This document shows, piece by piece, positions 50,279 to 62,720 of a stretch of 64,000 nucleotides of DNA. Numbering within the stretch: position 1 is the first letter of the stretch; every line of letters starts with the position of its first letter. The stretch is from Trogon surrucura. Taxonomy: Eukaryota > Chordata > Aves > Trogoniformes > Trogonidae. The notes under the pieces are model-generated. The model saw nothing but the letters and a program-made list of their open reading frames with translations, did not search any database and had not been told where the DNA came from. The stretch spans positions 19,891,001-19,955,000 of the forward strand of contig CM036626.1 of the NCBI GenBank assembly GCA_020746105.1, read 5' to 3'. The translations under genes were made by a program, and so were the position numbers.

Positions 50279-52028
50279 ATGGTTTTCTGCATTATCCCTT
50301 GAACAAGGAAACAAAAGTTGATGTGCTCAAAGGTTTTGGAGCGAAAATACGTGAAGAAAGAGTTGCGCATGGGAAACGGATTTAATTTCTTCTGTGAAGA
50401 GGCGGGTTCAGCCTTCAGCCTTTAAAAACCTTCCAAAAAAAAAAAGCAAACCTGATTCTGATGCCTGCTGAAAAGGTACTAAACTGTTTAGATGGAAGGT
50501 GTCATCAGGCTGCTTCTCAGCAGGGAGCCCTGATTCATCAGCATCAGGGTTTCCCCAAAGCTTTCTGCCTACATCTCCTGCTTAGCTTGGCAGGGACATT
50601 GTCAGAGAATAAAAGACTCTTCCTCATGTCAAAGGGCTGGCACTCATCAAAATGATAATACTTTTTACCTAGAGCACCTTTTAGATGAGGTTCAGGAAGC
50701 CTGTAGAGAAGAAGATGATAAAGAGAAAAAATGTTGCAGGATTTTTTTGTTATATTTTTGGCACTAAAAATGATACTACATGAAATGAAAGGTTTTTCTT
50801 TTATAAGTTTCCTTCGGCTTTTACTTTATAAATATTCCTTGGTTAAGTCAGCGAACTGGTTTTCACATCAAGTATAATCTGAAGCCTGTTAAGGTCAACC
50901 GAAAGCTTCTTATTAATTTCAGCAGGCTTTGGATCGAGCTCCAAGTGCGAAACTGCTCAATGAATCAAAAAAAAAAGTTTTTTATCGCAAAAGCAGGATT
51001 CACACCTTGCAGGATCAAGCACTTCATGATGGGGATAGTCCAAAATCCAGCCAAATCTTCCAGGAATCTTTCTGCTGATTGTTGTGGGCTGGGGATCAAG
51101 TCTGTTGTCCCCCGTCTGCAAAATCGAGCTGTTCTCTGGCCAGTACTGAGCACTTCATCCTTTCACCATCAGACAAAAACTGAAAGCCCTAAAAAGGGGC
51201 TTCTTAACCCTCCAGACTGGGATGAATTATTGTAGAGAGAGAAGCAGTTCAGTCCCAGTTTGTTATATCCCTACAAACCCCCTCTAGGTCTCCAAACCCA
51301 AGCCCAGCCATGCTTGACGTTGACACGCAAGGCTTTTTCGTTGAGGCACAGAATGGTTTGGGTGCTTGTGGTATGATTACATGGTCACTTTTCACATTTC
51401 CTCCCCTAACTACCTTTTGTTCCTCTGCTTTATAACCTACTGTCTTCTCCACTTTCTCCTTCGATTTGTTCGTTCGATGCAGCCGTTAACCCAAATCCCC
51501 GCTTCACGCCTCGGCTCAGCCATAGCGACAGCAGGGAAAGGTCCCCCCAGAAATCAAGGCAGGCTTGTCACACTCCTGCTGCTGCTGCTGTTGGGCATTA
51601 GGGTATATTTAGGTGAAAATATTGAACACAAATAAGCTGTAGATCGAGAGAATAAAATGAGTTCGAAAGGTCTATTTGCCTCTTGTCAGCGAAGAAATCC
51701 CCTCTTGTTAGCTTCAGAAGCATCAGAAGAAGATGAAGCAGCAGCAAGCGTCCCACAGAAAACAGACAGAGCAGCCTATTAAGTAGCTTTATATCCCAAA
51801 GTACATTTTAATATCTAATTTGGCTATAAAAGCTGAATTATCTCAATATCGATAAGTGATCAATAACTCTATTGTTTCATTCCATTAATCTTTACTTTCA
51901 ATTTTGTAAACTTTTTTAAAAGTTCCAGCATGACATTAGCTGTTGGATTAATTTGAAATTCTCATGATGGCTTCCGTTTCCACCAAAAAAATCTTCTGCT
52001 TTGGAGGCGTTTTAATGAATAATGTGAA
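50279..52028. other. noncoding sequence
   Basis: No gene recognised. A (CTG)n-like stretch lies near 51572-51595. Confidence 0.45.
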
Positions 52029-52067
52029 GGGAATATGAAAACATATTCCCACTTTCCCGTGAAAGTG
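52029..52067. repeat. two back-to-back hairpins
   Basis: GGGAATATG-AAAA-CATATTCCC (52029-52050) is followed directly by CACTTTC-CCGT-GAAAGTG (52050-52067). Both stems are perfect (9 and 7 bp) and share one base. The arms are too short for a microRNA precursor. Confidence 0.9.
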
Positions 52068-52430
52068 AAATTGTTATGATTTTTACATTTAAAAATGTTT
52101 CCCAACGTCTCCCCTCTAGATGCGGAGTTTTATTTGGTGTTAACATTTTAGTGAATCTTTCATCATTGTGATGACTGTTATTCTCTGCGTCAGGAGTTAT
52201 TTTCTAAACCAACTGGTTTTCATATAAAAAGCAGCAAAACTCCAGATTCCAAGCTCGCAGACGGGCTCACTCCCAACCCGTGCTGGGATGCGGTGGCTCC
52301 AACAACTGGGATGTACCTAGTGCTTATTCTGTAATAACTCCTCAAGTGAATAGTTTCTTTACAGTGTGAGTAACTATTTCCCTATCCACCTCTAAATAAC
52401 TTCTGCGTAGGCATGAGCTGGTCCACTGAA

Positions 52431-52492
52431 TTTTATTATTATTGTTGATTATTATTATTGTTGTTGGTTTTATTAACTATTATTATTATTCA
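52431..52492. repeat. (ATT)n-rich microsatellite, interrupted
   Basis: Runs of ATT broken by GTTG and GGTTTTATTAAC. It may be the relic tail of an older retroelement, but no body is recognised beside it. Confidence 0.8.
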
Positions 52493-55234
52493 GGAGTGCA
52501 CATGATTTTTCATTGCTAAGGAATTCTAATGCGTTGCATAGATCAAGCTATTTCTATATAATTCTGTTGGACTTATGGCTGAGTCTATCCACTAGAATTT
52601 CATTCTAACCACGTACTAGGAACAGAATTAATACACAATTAAAGTAATACAATTTAATCATGACCAAACCTGGTATTACCTAGAAACAGGTAAAAACAAG
52701 TCTACCATCAGCTTTAGATTTATAGAGTTCTGATCCATTTTTAAACTGACAGTTATTCTGAAAACTCCTTTGAAACACCTCATTTTACAAAAATATTATC
52801 CTTTCAATCGTCCAAGTGAAAACCGTTTCCTTAACGTTTGAGTGACGGAGCCACAAATTTTGTGTGATAGTTAAGGTGAAAAAAGAAACCTTGACCAAAA
52901 ATAGGTTTCGGTATTGACCTGTTCTGGCAAGAGGTCTTGAGTTTTTCAAGAGGGAGTGGATCAGGACTGGTAGCAAAGTTGCCCCAGAAGTCAGAGGCAA
53001 GGAGATGTTGGTTGGGATGTGATTGTAGATGCACCCAAGCACATGGATCTGGAGTCGCCTGTCTGAGAGCGTGCTGGAGGATATAAGATTTCCATAAAAG
53101 TCTGGTCAGGTATATTCTGGGGTAATTTAAGGAAAAGAACTGGAGAGCTGCTTGTTGCACGCACTCATTCACACTTCCAAGTGGCGAGTATGCAGACATT
53201 GTTCTAGAGAGTTCTAGTCCCTGGGAAATCAGAGATTTATAGGAAAACTTTGAGAAAGCTGAGAAAAAGTGACAGAAAAGACAAGTTCTTTAATTAGCCT
53301 TTATTGGTAAAGGTGCTCACCTGTTGGGCTCAGGTGAGAGAAAGCTGGTGGAAAAATCTCTGCCACTTGGTTAGGACCAAACTGGGTCGGGTATGGGGGC
53401 TGTGTTTAGTCCTCTCCGTTAGAGAACAGCAACAGAACAGATTATTAGCTGCTGTGAGTGACTTATCACCCACGTGTGTGCCCAGATAAGCTAACCTGTT
53501 TGCAGCCCAACAGGGTCTGATGCTTTGCATCGACTTGTTCCTCTTTGCATGGCCAAGATAACGAGATCCTGGACCTTCTAAACAAACCGAGATTTCAATA
53601 GGAGTTTAGAGGGCAGCAAAATGCTTTCATGAGCAAATGCCTAATTTGCATCTTCTAAGTTCACCATTTAACCTTGGGTTATCTGCTCTCTGCAAGTTTA
53701 AGCCACAAAGCAAAACAGGAGGTCACCAAATGCCAAAATGTACAGAATGGTCAATTATCCAACTGTGAGTCACACTACTGGTGTATGTGCAAACACTTGA
53801 ATCATGCCTCCCTGGAGTTACCTTAACTATAATTCTCCGTAAAGCTGATAGTTATGCTTTTAAGCCTCATCCCCACTGTAACTAGGATTCAGCATCTACC
53901 CCTCCTCTTTTAAATGGCACAACCTTCAAGTGACAATATTATGAAAACCGATTTAAATGTCTATTAGATTAAACTTCCTTAAATATAGAGCTGTTTACTT
54001 TCAATTAGCTATCTCTGTATGCTCACCCGTATTTGCAAAGGCACAGAGCACAGGGTCTGCTAAGGTTTTGAGAAATGGCTTGAAAATAAAGAGTAAAAGA
54101 CATAATTACTTGCGCTAAAGATGGTCCTCCACCCCAGCTGGGGGGACACAGCCCCTGCACAGGAGCTCCTGGGGCTCACCCACACTCTCTGCCTGCTCAA
54201 GGTGCTTTCTCAACACGCAGCTTGCAAGGGAATATATGCTTATTAGCAGAAGTCATACACCTTGTGCTTATTCTTCCCAAAGGTAGAAGAATGGCTTCAA
54301 AGTGGGTGATGGAGAACAATAAAGAACACTAAAGGAGACAAAATATCCAGCAGGCAGTGCACTCTTCCTTAAAAATCAACTGGGGACTACAGGGGTTGGC
54401 GATCTTACCCTACAAATCTGGTCCTCCAGATGGAAAAAGTGTGTTATAGCATTATCTAGATGATCTTCTTGATATTTCTTGTCTTCCTACAGCACAGCAT
54501 GGTAAAACCTTGCAAAACTTAGACTGAGATTCCTAAGAGATCAGCAGTGAGGACTTAATTTCTCAATGAGTTAGATATCTGCATTTCCCCCACTTCTAAA
54601 TAATTCAGGCAAACTAAATTATCTGCTCTGTCATAAATAGCTTGTCCCAGTCTCCATGGGGAGATATTCACACAGAGTGTACACAAAAATATTTTAAATG
54701 TTTTTTTGTAGTCATTTTCTTTAACCCATGTTAGACCCAAAGATATTTAGTACTTCTCTCACTCTCCTTGGTCACTGAAGCTCCTCCTGCAGTTTTGTTC
54801 TTCCGACTTTCCTATTTCTCCTCCCAAACCAGCCTGGAAATCGCAAAATAAAGTGAAATAAAGTGAAATGTGGTGCGGCTCTTTGGGGAAGCAAGCATAA
54901 AAGCTTTACAAGACCGGCAGCCTAGTGCCTCACTGGATGAACACCGGCATTTGGCACTTTGTAATAGGTTAGGAGCCTCAAAATTTATTGTAAACTTAAT
55001 GCAGCTTTACAGCCTATCTTCAAAACATTTACACAGACAGTAAAGGATGATGGATATTTTCAGAGCATTCCTCTTCCCCGGCAGTTTCCCTGGCAGTAAC
55101 ACCACACAAGCAGCAGTGATTTGAAATATATTATTGATGTATCTTTGAAGATCTATTACATGATGCCTCATGTTTATTGCTATTATGCAACTGGTTTCTA
55201 AGTGTCCTCTTCTGTGCGAGAAGATACGATCGGT
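52493..55234. other. noncoding sequence
   Basis: No gene or recognised transposon. A short AATAAAGTGA tandem pair lies near 54848-54868. Confidence 0.45.
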
Positions 55235-55400
55235 AGTATTATTATTTGTATTGCAGGGATAGAGGCAGTAACCCAGCAGGGCGCCGTTGATTTAGATACC
55301 ATCCAAAAACACAGGTGACTGAGGAGCTGCTCTTTACATTTCACATTTTAAACAAGCCAGGAAAACAAGACCAGAAAGAAAGAGATACAGTATATAAGTA
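55235..55400. repeat. ancient L3/CR1-like LINE remnant
   Basis: TATTATTATTTGTATTGCAG, then ATAGAGGC, then AACACAGG, and later GAGCTGCTCTTTACATTTC with AACAAGCCAGGAAAAC. These follow the segment order of a widespread old amniote LINE 3' region (ATTATTATTTGTATTGCAG, a TAGAGG block, an ACAAACACA block, then GAGCTTACAATCTAAA and an AAGACAGA-rich stretch). Strongly diverged; the strand convention is uncertain. Confidence 0.5.
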
Positions 55401-58129
55401 ACCAACAGAGAATGGAGTGCACTAGAGACAGATGCATGTTTGCACCAGCAAAGTTAATAAGATCCATACTTTGCATTTAGTGGCAGTCTCTCAATTGACT
55501 CCTCCATGATGGAAAGTTGGAGAGGAGAATGAAGAGTTCGATAATTAGATGCCAATACAGAAACCCTGATGGGGAAGGTGGGCAGAGTTATGGGGAGGTC
55601 AACATTTTTATTACTATTGGATCTTGAATGCTTTATTCTACCTTGTCTTTAATCTCTTTTCATACACAATGTGTTTTATGGATTATGTGGCTCAGACATT
55701 GTTGGTTTTGCATGCACGTTCTGGCCTTATTTATTCTCACTAACACTACTAACAGCACTAAAGCCAAGAACTGGATCAAACTTACAGTGAAAAGCGCAAT
55801 AGATTTTCTGTTAGTGTTGATTTAAGCAGAGGTCTGGGATGTTTCTATAGCCAAGATGAACTGAGAGCTCGGCATTACCTTAGCAGGGAATGTCCCGTTG
55901 GACGTTTCCTAGTAAAAGATAACGACGGAGTGTAAACGTAGCAGTATCTTCTAATCAGAAAATGAGTTGGCAAGAGCAGTAAGCAGGAGAATGACCCAAA
56001 ATGTCTAAAGAGAGCAGGCGGAGCAGAGGCCATTGGCTTTGGATCGGATAAACACTAAATCCTTCTTTAGCAAGGAAAATCTGTGGGAGAGTATCAGTGG
56101 CTTTGTAAAGCCAACAGACACGACAATGTCTCGTATGAACTGTCCCAATAATCTTATTCCTTCAGAAGAGTTCTGCGTGTCCCCAAACCCTAACTATGCT
56201 TTCCAGCTCTTGATAATTTGGTCTGGATTCACATTATTTTCAGCACTTACTGCGAGTCCAACAGCAGCTTTCAGCACGCTTAAGTGTTAGAGAAAGAAAT
56301 GTTCAGTGTAGCAATTAAGCAAGTAGCCCGACCTATAAGGAGCTGATTGCTGTAAATTAGACAAATTCCTAAAATAATATAAGCAGTTTGGTGTCTTGTC
56401 TACACCTGCGGTGCTGCCAAGATGTGTTTAGCATTGAACATGCCAAGCTCTCGTGGGGAGCTCTGTTCAGCATGGAAATATATGTATTTGTCCGATTATA
56501 ATGGGAATAGATGTTGAGTTTATGTGCAGAAATAAGAAATCCAGTTTTCCAATACTTTATACAGTGTAGTCCACATTAAGACTTCTTGGAGCCCTTTCTC
56601 AGCCTTTTTACGGAATGCACCCATTCTCCTTGCTTTATGTTTTTAGCATTTCAAAGGATGGCCTTTAAAAATCATAGAAATCCCAAAATGCAGCTGCAGC
56701 CATTAGGCTCCCAGGCATAGATTAATCATACCTATATATAACCTGGGCGTGAAGTAGGGAAGTGCAGCTCTTACAATGCTCTGCGTGAATATTAAAAAGC
56801 CCTTCGTTTTGTGATTCTTTTATTATAATCTGTACGTTTCTTCATGTCTTTACGTTTCGTCATACATTTCTTCATGTCTTCGGGACCAACACCGCCGAAC
56901 ACCCGCAACCTCCGAGTATTTTCTTTCTATTTACTTCTAATAGGTGACATTTTAAATTTTGTTTTAAGTGTGGCTAATTCTCTTTTCAGAACTGTCAAGT
57001 TGCACGGCTGAATGCCTCTAGGACTGATAGCTGCACAATACACAGTGCTACACTGATATACAATAGCTGCACGTCTACAAAATATTTTGATAGTGTGACA
57101 GTAGCTGTTGATAATAATGCATTTGTGTCGCAGTCCTGGCCAGCAGTTGTCAGAATATTGGTGAATTTCCAGTTATTACAGAAAATTAGTTTTCAGACGA
57201 ACCAACCATGTCCCGGAGCTTTGGGGTGTAGGCAATCACTTGGAATTTGATTCAAGAAGGGGCTCAGCCATGTGCTTAATAAATATATGTATGCTGGAGA
57301 TTATTACTGCAAGGTGATACATTAAAATTTCCACCATCCAAGAAGTTAAAATTCCATATGGTTATATTCATTTTCAAGGTGGAATCCATATCAGCTTGCA
57401 ACTGCTTGTGTGCAAATGTGTTTGTGCGTATGTAATTCTTTCCCAGATTAGATCCGATTTTCAGCATGTCTTTATTACTCACATATTATTTTTAGCTTTC
57501 TGGGTGCTATAGTAGAAGGAATCCATTTAAAGTATGATGTTAAAAATGAAATGGTGCCACAGTCACCACCTAAGTTAATAATTTTTTTTTCTAATTGCTT
57601 AGAATTTCTGAAAAATATTTAATGTTCACTGGTAGAGCAGATGGAGCTGTGAGCTGCGAACGCTTTTCTACATGATAATATACTCTGGTTCTGGCTCATG
57701 GTGTTGTTTTTGTTTCTTCATTTTCTCATTATACAATACTCAGGCTGGAAAAAAAATAAGAACTTTGGTATTTTCCAAGAATTTCAAGCTCAGAGGCAGG
57801 GTAAGCAGTATTCAGGGACAAGGGCAGAGATTGTCAGATGCCAGGTAGAGAACTTTGTGTGCAAATAAAAACTACCTAAATAGATGTGTACTTCTGCCAC
57901 CTCTTCCTGCAAGAATCTTCTGAGACAGATGCTAATGAATAGAGCTCTATGTCTACCAATGACATGAGTTTCTTCATCCCACTAGATGGATTTCAGAAAC
58001 AAAACCCCCAGATTTTAAAAGACGAAATTGCATGAGGCTTGATTTTAGGGATAAAATCGTTGATTATCTACCAGACGGGTTCTCCTTTATTTTTCTGTTG
58101 AGAAGAAAACCTGTAGATAAATTTGTTTT
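55401..58129. other. AT-rich noncoding sequence
   Basis: No gene recognised. 56835-56885 repeats a short CGTTTCTTCATGTCTT-like unit. No clear transposon. Confidence 0.45.
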
Positions 58130-58350
58130 TGTTTCTCCCAGCAGCAATTTTTGACTATTTAATTAAAGGCCTCATTGCCCCATCATTAAATTCAAAGAAG
58201 CATATCTAATGCAAGCACTTAAATGTAATGTCACTTATTAGTCTTTAATGAAGAGAAACTTACTCTTTCACTAAAGAACAGCTGTAGGAATAGTGCCCAT
58301 GTCACCCACAAAATTATATATTATGAAGAGTATTAATGTGTATTTAATGA
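58130..58350. promoter_or_regulatory. candidate conserved noncoding element
   Basis: Repeat-free, with several ATTA/TAAT cores (ATTTAATTAAAGG, CATCATTAAATTC, TATCTAATGC, TTATTAGTC, CTTTAATGAAG, TATTAATGTG). The texture is that of vertebrate CNEs. Conservation is inferred, not seen. Confidence 0.3.
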
Positions 58351-61300
58351 CTGTAAAAATATCCTTTTGTGAAAAAGGACTGTGTTCTTTCTTGTTCGGC
58401 TTCGCTCGTAAAGAAGGTTAATTAAAACCAGAGCATCACAAGTTCCGTAACGCTACAGGTCATTCATCTGTACCGAAGTGTAACACGATTCTGCAAAATC
58501 TCATTGACAGTGACAACGTAAAACTGCTCCGCTATTAAGATCACAGCTCTGTCTTGTAACGTGGCTCTTGCTTTCATGATCCAACAGCCACGAAACCTGT
58601 CATTAACCATAAGATTTATCTAAAACTTTTTCACGTACAGAAAGTGTTTCTGATGGTTTGAGGGTGGGGGAATGAACTGTACGAACTCCAAGTAAACCAG
58701 GGTTTGGAGATTTTTCCATGGAAATGCCACAAAGCAGTGATTAAATGCTGGATGTCGTCATCGGATCAAAAAGGGAAAATCCACAACACTACTCTGTACA
58801 TCCATACTTCAAGGTTATGTGTTCGATGTTTAGTTAGCTTAGCACCTTTTTCTATTGCTTTTTTCTTAAATTGATCTGTTTTTTTCAAAATGAAGGGTCA
58901 GAGCAGTATCATAGTAAATCTCCCAGGGCGGAGACGTGATCAACAGAGGGAGATTATCACCGTCTCTCAGGTAGTATCTGGACATCGGAATAGGATGGCC
59001 AGAAATGAAACAGTGAAAATATTTCAGTGCTCCCCCCAGTACCAAACCCAAATGCACAGAGATGCTAATTTGTCACTCTTTCCCTTAAGCAAGTGCAATG
59101 CTTTTATTCTGATTATAAAGATGACACAAATAGTGGGTATAAGGTGAAGTAATCGATTTTCATTCCAACTATACATCATCTCCATCAAATGTGTAGTTTT
59201 TTATTAACCTGATTTACCCAATGTTATCCCACATTTCCTTCTTTTACAAACTCTATGTATTTGGTACCCATAGAACTAATACTGCCTGGTGCATTCAATT
59301 TGGCTCTTTTTCTTGTTTTCCAGTTAAAAACTACCAAAGACTTTAATATATAGCAGATGGCATCCTGCACCTTCTCCATTTCCTATTAAACTCTGATCAT
59401 GTTCGCAACCATAAGTCACCTAGAAATTGAGAACAGTCAAAACAAATTAATTTTGTTGCCTTGCGTCATTCAAGCAACTTCCAAAAGCACTGATGCACTT
59501 CTAGGTACTCGGTGTTCACGTCTGATCTTAGTCTCCTAAAAATAAAAAGCTACTCCACTGAAATCTGTGGATTTCCACCAGTGAGAAGGGAAGGAAGACG
59601 AGCATCAAAAACCCGTAGTAAAAATCTGCCCACTCATGGCTCTTTTGAGAACTGCTCTCTGTAGTTGCCTCTTCAATTACGTGACCTACTAATACTCATC
59701 TTGTACTTCCACTTGTTCCATTCTGGATAACAATTTCACTTGGGAAGCGTAAATGGAAATGTGTAAATTGTATGAAGGGGTGAATAAATACCCCAGCAAG
59801 CCCTGGGCTGGCTGATGAGTGGGATGCTCAGCCCAGAGCACATGGGAGAAATAGCTGGGAAATACAGCAACTTTACTTTCTGGGATGATTTTTTTTAAAC
59901 AAAATATGACCACACATTTAAAGCAATTTGATTGTCACCGTGCCTTGTGAAGAGCTTTGAGATTTATGAATGGAAAGGATTAAATAAAGCTAAATAATAA
60001 GTCTCTTAATATAGACAATATGGAAATGAGATGGGAGAGGAGAAAATGTGGCGGCCGAGTAGATAAACATGGACTTGTGTTTTCGTTTACAAATGCACAC
60101 CTGACTTGACAAACCATATTTTTTAATTGCATGGAAGCAAACCTGCTTCATCTTCCAACACCACCAGCAAAAATCAGGACTTGAAACAATTCTTGTTTTA
60201 CTTCCCTTTGTAAAAGCTTGCCTGAAGTAGACTTGCACACAACCAGTAAAGCCTGAAGTATGTACTAAGCTTGTTGTACTCTACTAAAGAAGTACATCAA
60301 GATGTACTTGTTGTACCCTACTAAAGAAGTAGATCAAGATGTTTCTAGCTTTTTGTATTTCATTCCTATTTGCTCCTTTTTTACCTGTAGATTTTCTTAA
60401 CTAAGTCACTGAGGGACAAGAAAGACCATGAAGCGACAGCTGTAGGCATGGACAGAGCAGAGGTGTACACAATTTCCTTTTTTCCACCTGGATCAAGCCA
60501 TGATCTTTCTAATCCTCACCCTGCTAAGCAGAACGTGCTTACACACAGGTGTGATGTGAAGGACACTTTGGAGCTCTGTATTCTTCCCAGGCACCACAAC
60601 CACTCTTTTGGGTTAAGGGGCCAGGTGAGAAAATAGAGTTCCTGTCACTTAAAGATTAGCTATGAAAATACTATCTTTGGCTGTCCATCCATGCAAAAAA
60701 AAAAAAAAAAAAAAAAAAGCAACTGAACCTGGAGAGGAGTTGCAATAACAGGAAGCATTCCCTTAGAGAAAGAGCATGGGGAGGATGGGGAGATGCTATT
60801 GGGCAGGCTGGAAAGGTGATCTCAGCACAGAGCTGTATCTGGCAAAAGGAAGCAGCTGCCAAGGGTCTGACCATGGTTTTCTGCCAGAGAGCAGACCGTA
60901 GAGTAGTAAATTGCCTCGAGCTTTGTTGTTTTAAATAAATTTTGCTCTACGGAGGGCAGCTGTTAGTAATACACCTGTTATCCCTGTCCCTGACTGCCGC
61001 CATCAACTAAATTTTCCCCATCTTTATTAGTTACATTCAATATTATTTCTGTCTTTGTGTATCTCTTGTATCTTAAATGAACAATAAAAACAGAGCGTTG
61101 CCAGAATAAGAGATCTTGCAGTAAATATTTTTCTTCACACACACACAAAAAAAAAAAGGGAAGCCAGTCTCCTAGGATTTCCTTCTTGGTTAGGCAGCTA
61201 TGAAGGGTAAAGAGGAACGGCTGTAGATCATCATTAGGCTGTTGAATGCTTAACTAAAATGAAGCAGTAATAGATCTGCTGCAAGAGCAACTGTTTACAC

Positions 61301-62149
61301 ATGAATGAAGGAAATTCATGCTTTTCTGTATATTCTAATACAATTTGTGCAGCTGCCTCAGTCCTGCAGAACTTGTACTTCGCTCTTCATTGATCTCTAT
61401 GCCTCCCTGCCTAGAAACGCCCGTATGAAGTGATGACATACTTGGTTGTCACAAATCCAGTTGCTCACAACTAATTTGATTACTGTTGTGAAAACAATTG
61501 CAGTGCCTTGTTGAGCTCGGATCCGAAACGCGCCGTTTGGGACGGGTGCACACGGAGGTGTTGAGGGCGGTTGGAAATCCATCTCTGCAACTGGCAGCAC
61601 TGCCGGCTCAGCCCCGGAGCACAGCGTGCCCCTACAGCCTGTATAATGAAATAATTCAATTGATCAGCTTTTTGTTTTCTTAGTTTTCAGTTTCATGAGT
61701 TTCTCGTTCTGTAAAATTACAAGAAACTTTTAAAGAGTCGCATGTACGAGCCCACTGGGTCTGTCTTACAGAAGGACTGTGATTGGGTTTTTTTTTTTTA
61801 TTCTATTCTGACACATCTCCCTTACTCTAAAACCTTTGCCCTCCAATTTCTCATCCTTATCTCATCCTTACTCTTCTTTACTTTACTCACCTTCAAATTT
61901 CATTTTGTGCAAAGCCTTTCTCCCAGCCCCTACTCTGGCATTTTTTGGTTTGTGCTTGATCCCTCAATAACTTCTTGGGTTTTGAGCATTTGTTTTGCTT
62001 GTCTGATGGCTTTTAATTGAGGATTCTGTGAAAGTAATAATTAAGTACTGCCTCTAACTACCTGTTGGTGTGTTCACAAGTATGGCCACTTTACTGATGT
62101 CCTGGAGGGTATTTGCATTTGGCATTCTCAACATTGTAAAATGCAAACC
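58351..62149. other. noncoding; A24 run and 37-bp duplication
   Basis: No gene recognised. The A24 tract at 60695-60718 has no AATAAA within 30 bp upstream and no recognisable retrocopy body, so it is left as a homopolymer. CA-rich plus A-run sequence lies at 61135-61158. Confidence 0.45.
60270..60343. repeat. 37-bp tandem duplication
   Basis: Two adjacent 37-bp units (60270-60306 and 60307-60343), each starting CTTGTTGTAC and ending ATCAAGATGT, differ at only three positions. It looks like a fairly young local duplication. Confidence 0.93.
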
Positions 62150-62720
62150 CGGTTAATAAGGAAATTGTGTCTTGCGTTGCAGAGTTACTAATAGAAGTGG
62201 CATCGCTTGCCACGAGATATTCTAATTTATGACTATCTTTAAAGAACACAGTTGCCAATTAGTGTCTTTATTAGAACACTTACTTCTATCATTTGAAAAT
62301 GTGGCTGCTAATTGGGACCAGCTTTGCCTAAAGGAGAAACATTTGTTAATAAATAAATGAATAAACTGAACTTCTCCATCAGTACCCATGGAGGGAACCA
62401 GCTTATATCACATAGGCACCCTTATAGATTGTAGTGCTACTTATTCTTAAACTCCTTCAATTATTGAGAAAGACAATTTCATCTAACATTATATTGTCTT
62501 GCTGGGAAAAATACAGACAGGATATTGGAATTTGCTTGTTTATTAAAGCAAGTAGCTCATTAGGCATAATTAAGATAGAAGAAACAGGAGCATTAAATTT
62601 TCATGCCACACCATCAGCCCGATAGCTCCAGCAAAAACAAAAGCACTGTAGTTGCTCTATTAGCACATTGATCACGCTAATGTAATCAAAGTGCCAATTC
62701 TATAAAAATCTGAAGATAAG
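62150..62720. promoter_or_regulatory. candidate conserved noncoding element(s)
   Basis: Two repeat-free stretches (about 62150-62330 and 62600-62720) carry homeodomain-like cores, e.g. GCCAATTAGTG, GCTGCTAATTGG, CACGCTAATGTAATCAAAG. The middle is ordinary AT-rich sequence. They are regulatory candidates by texture only. Confidence 0.3.

Noticed and set aside
60695-60718. A24 run as a processed pseudogene tail
   Set aside because: No upstream poly(A) signal or recognisable coding remnant.
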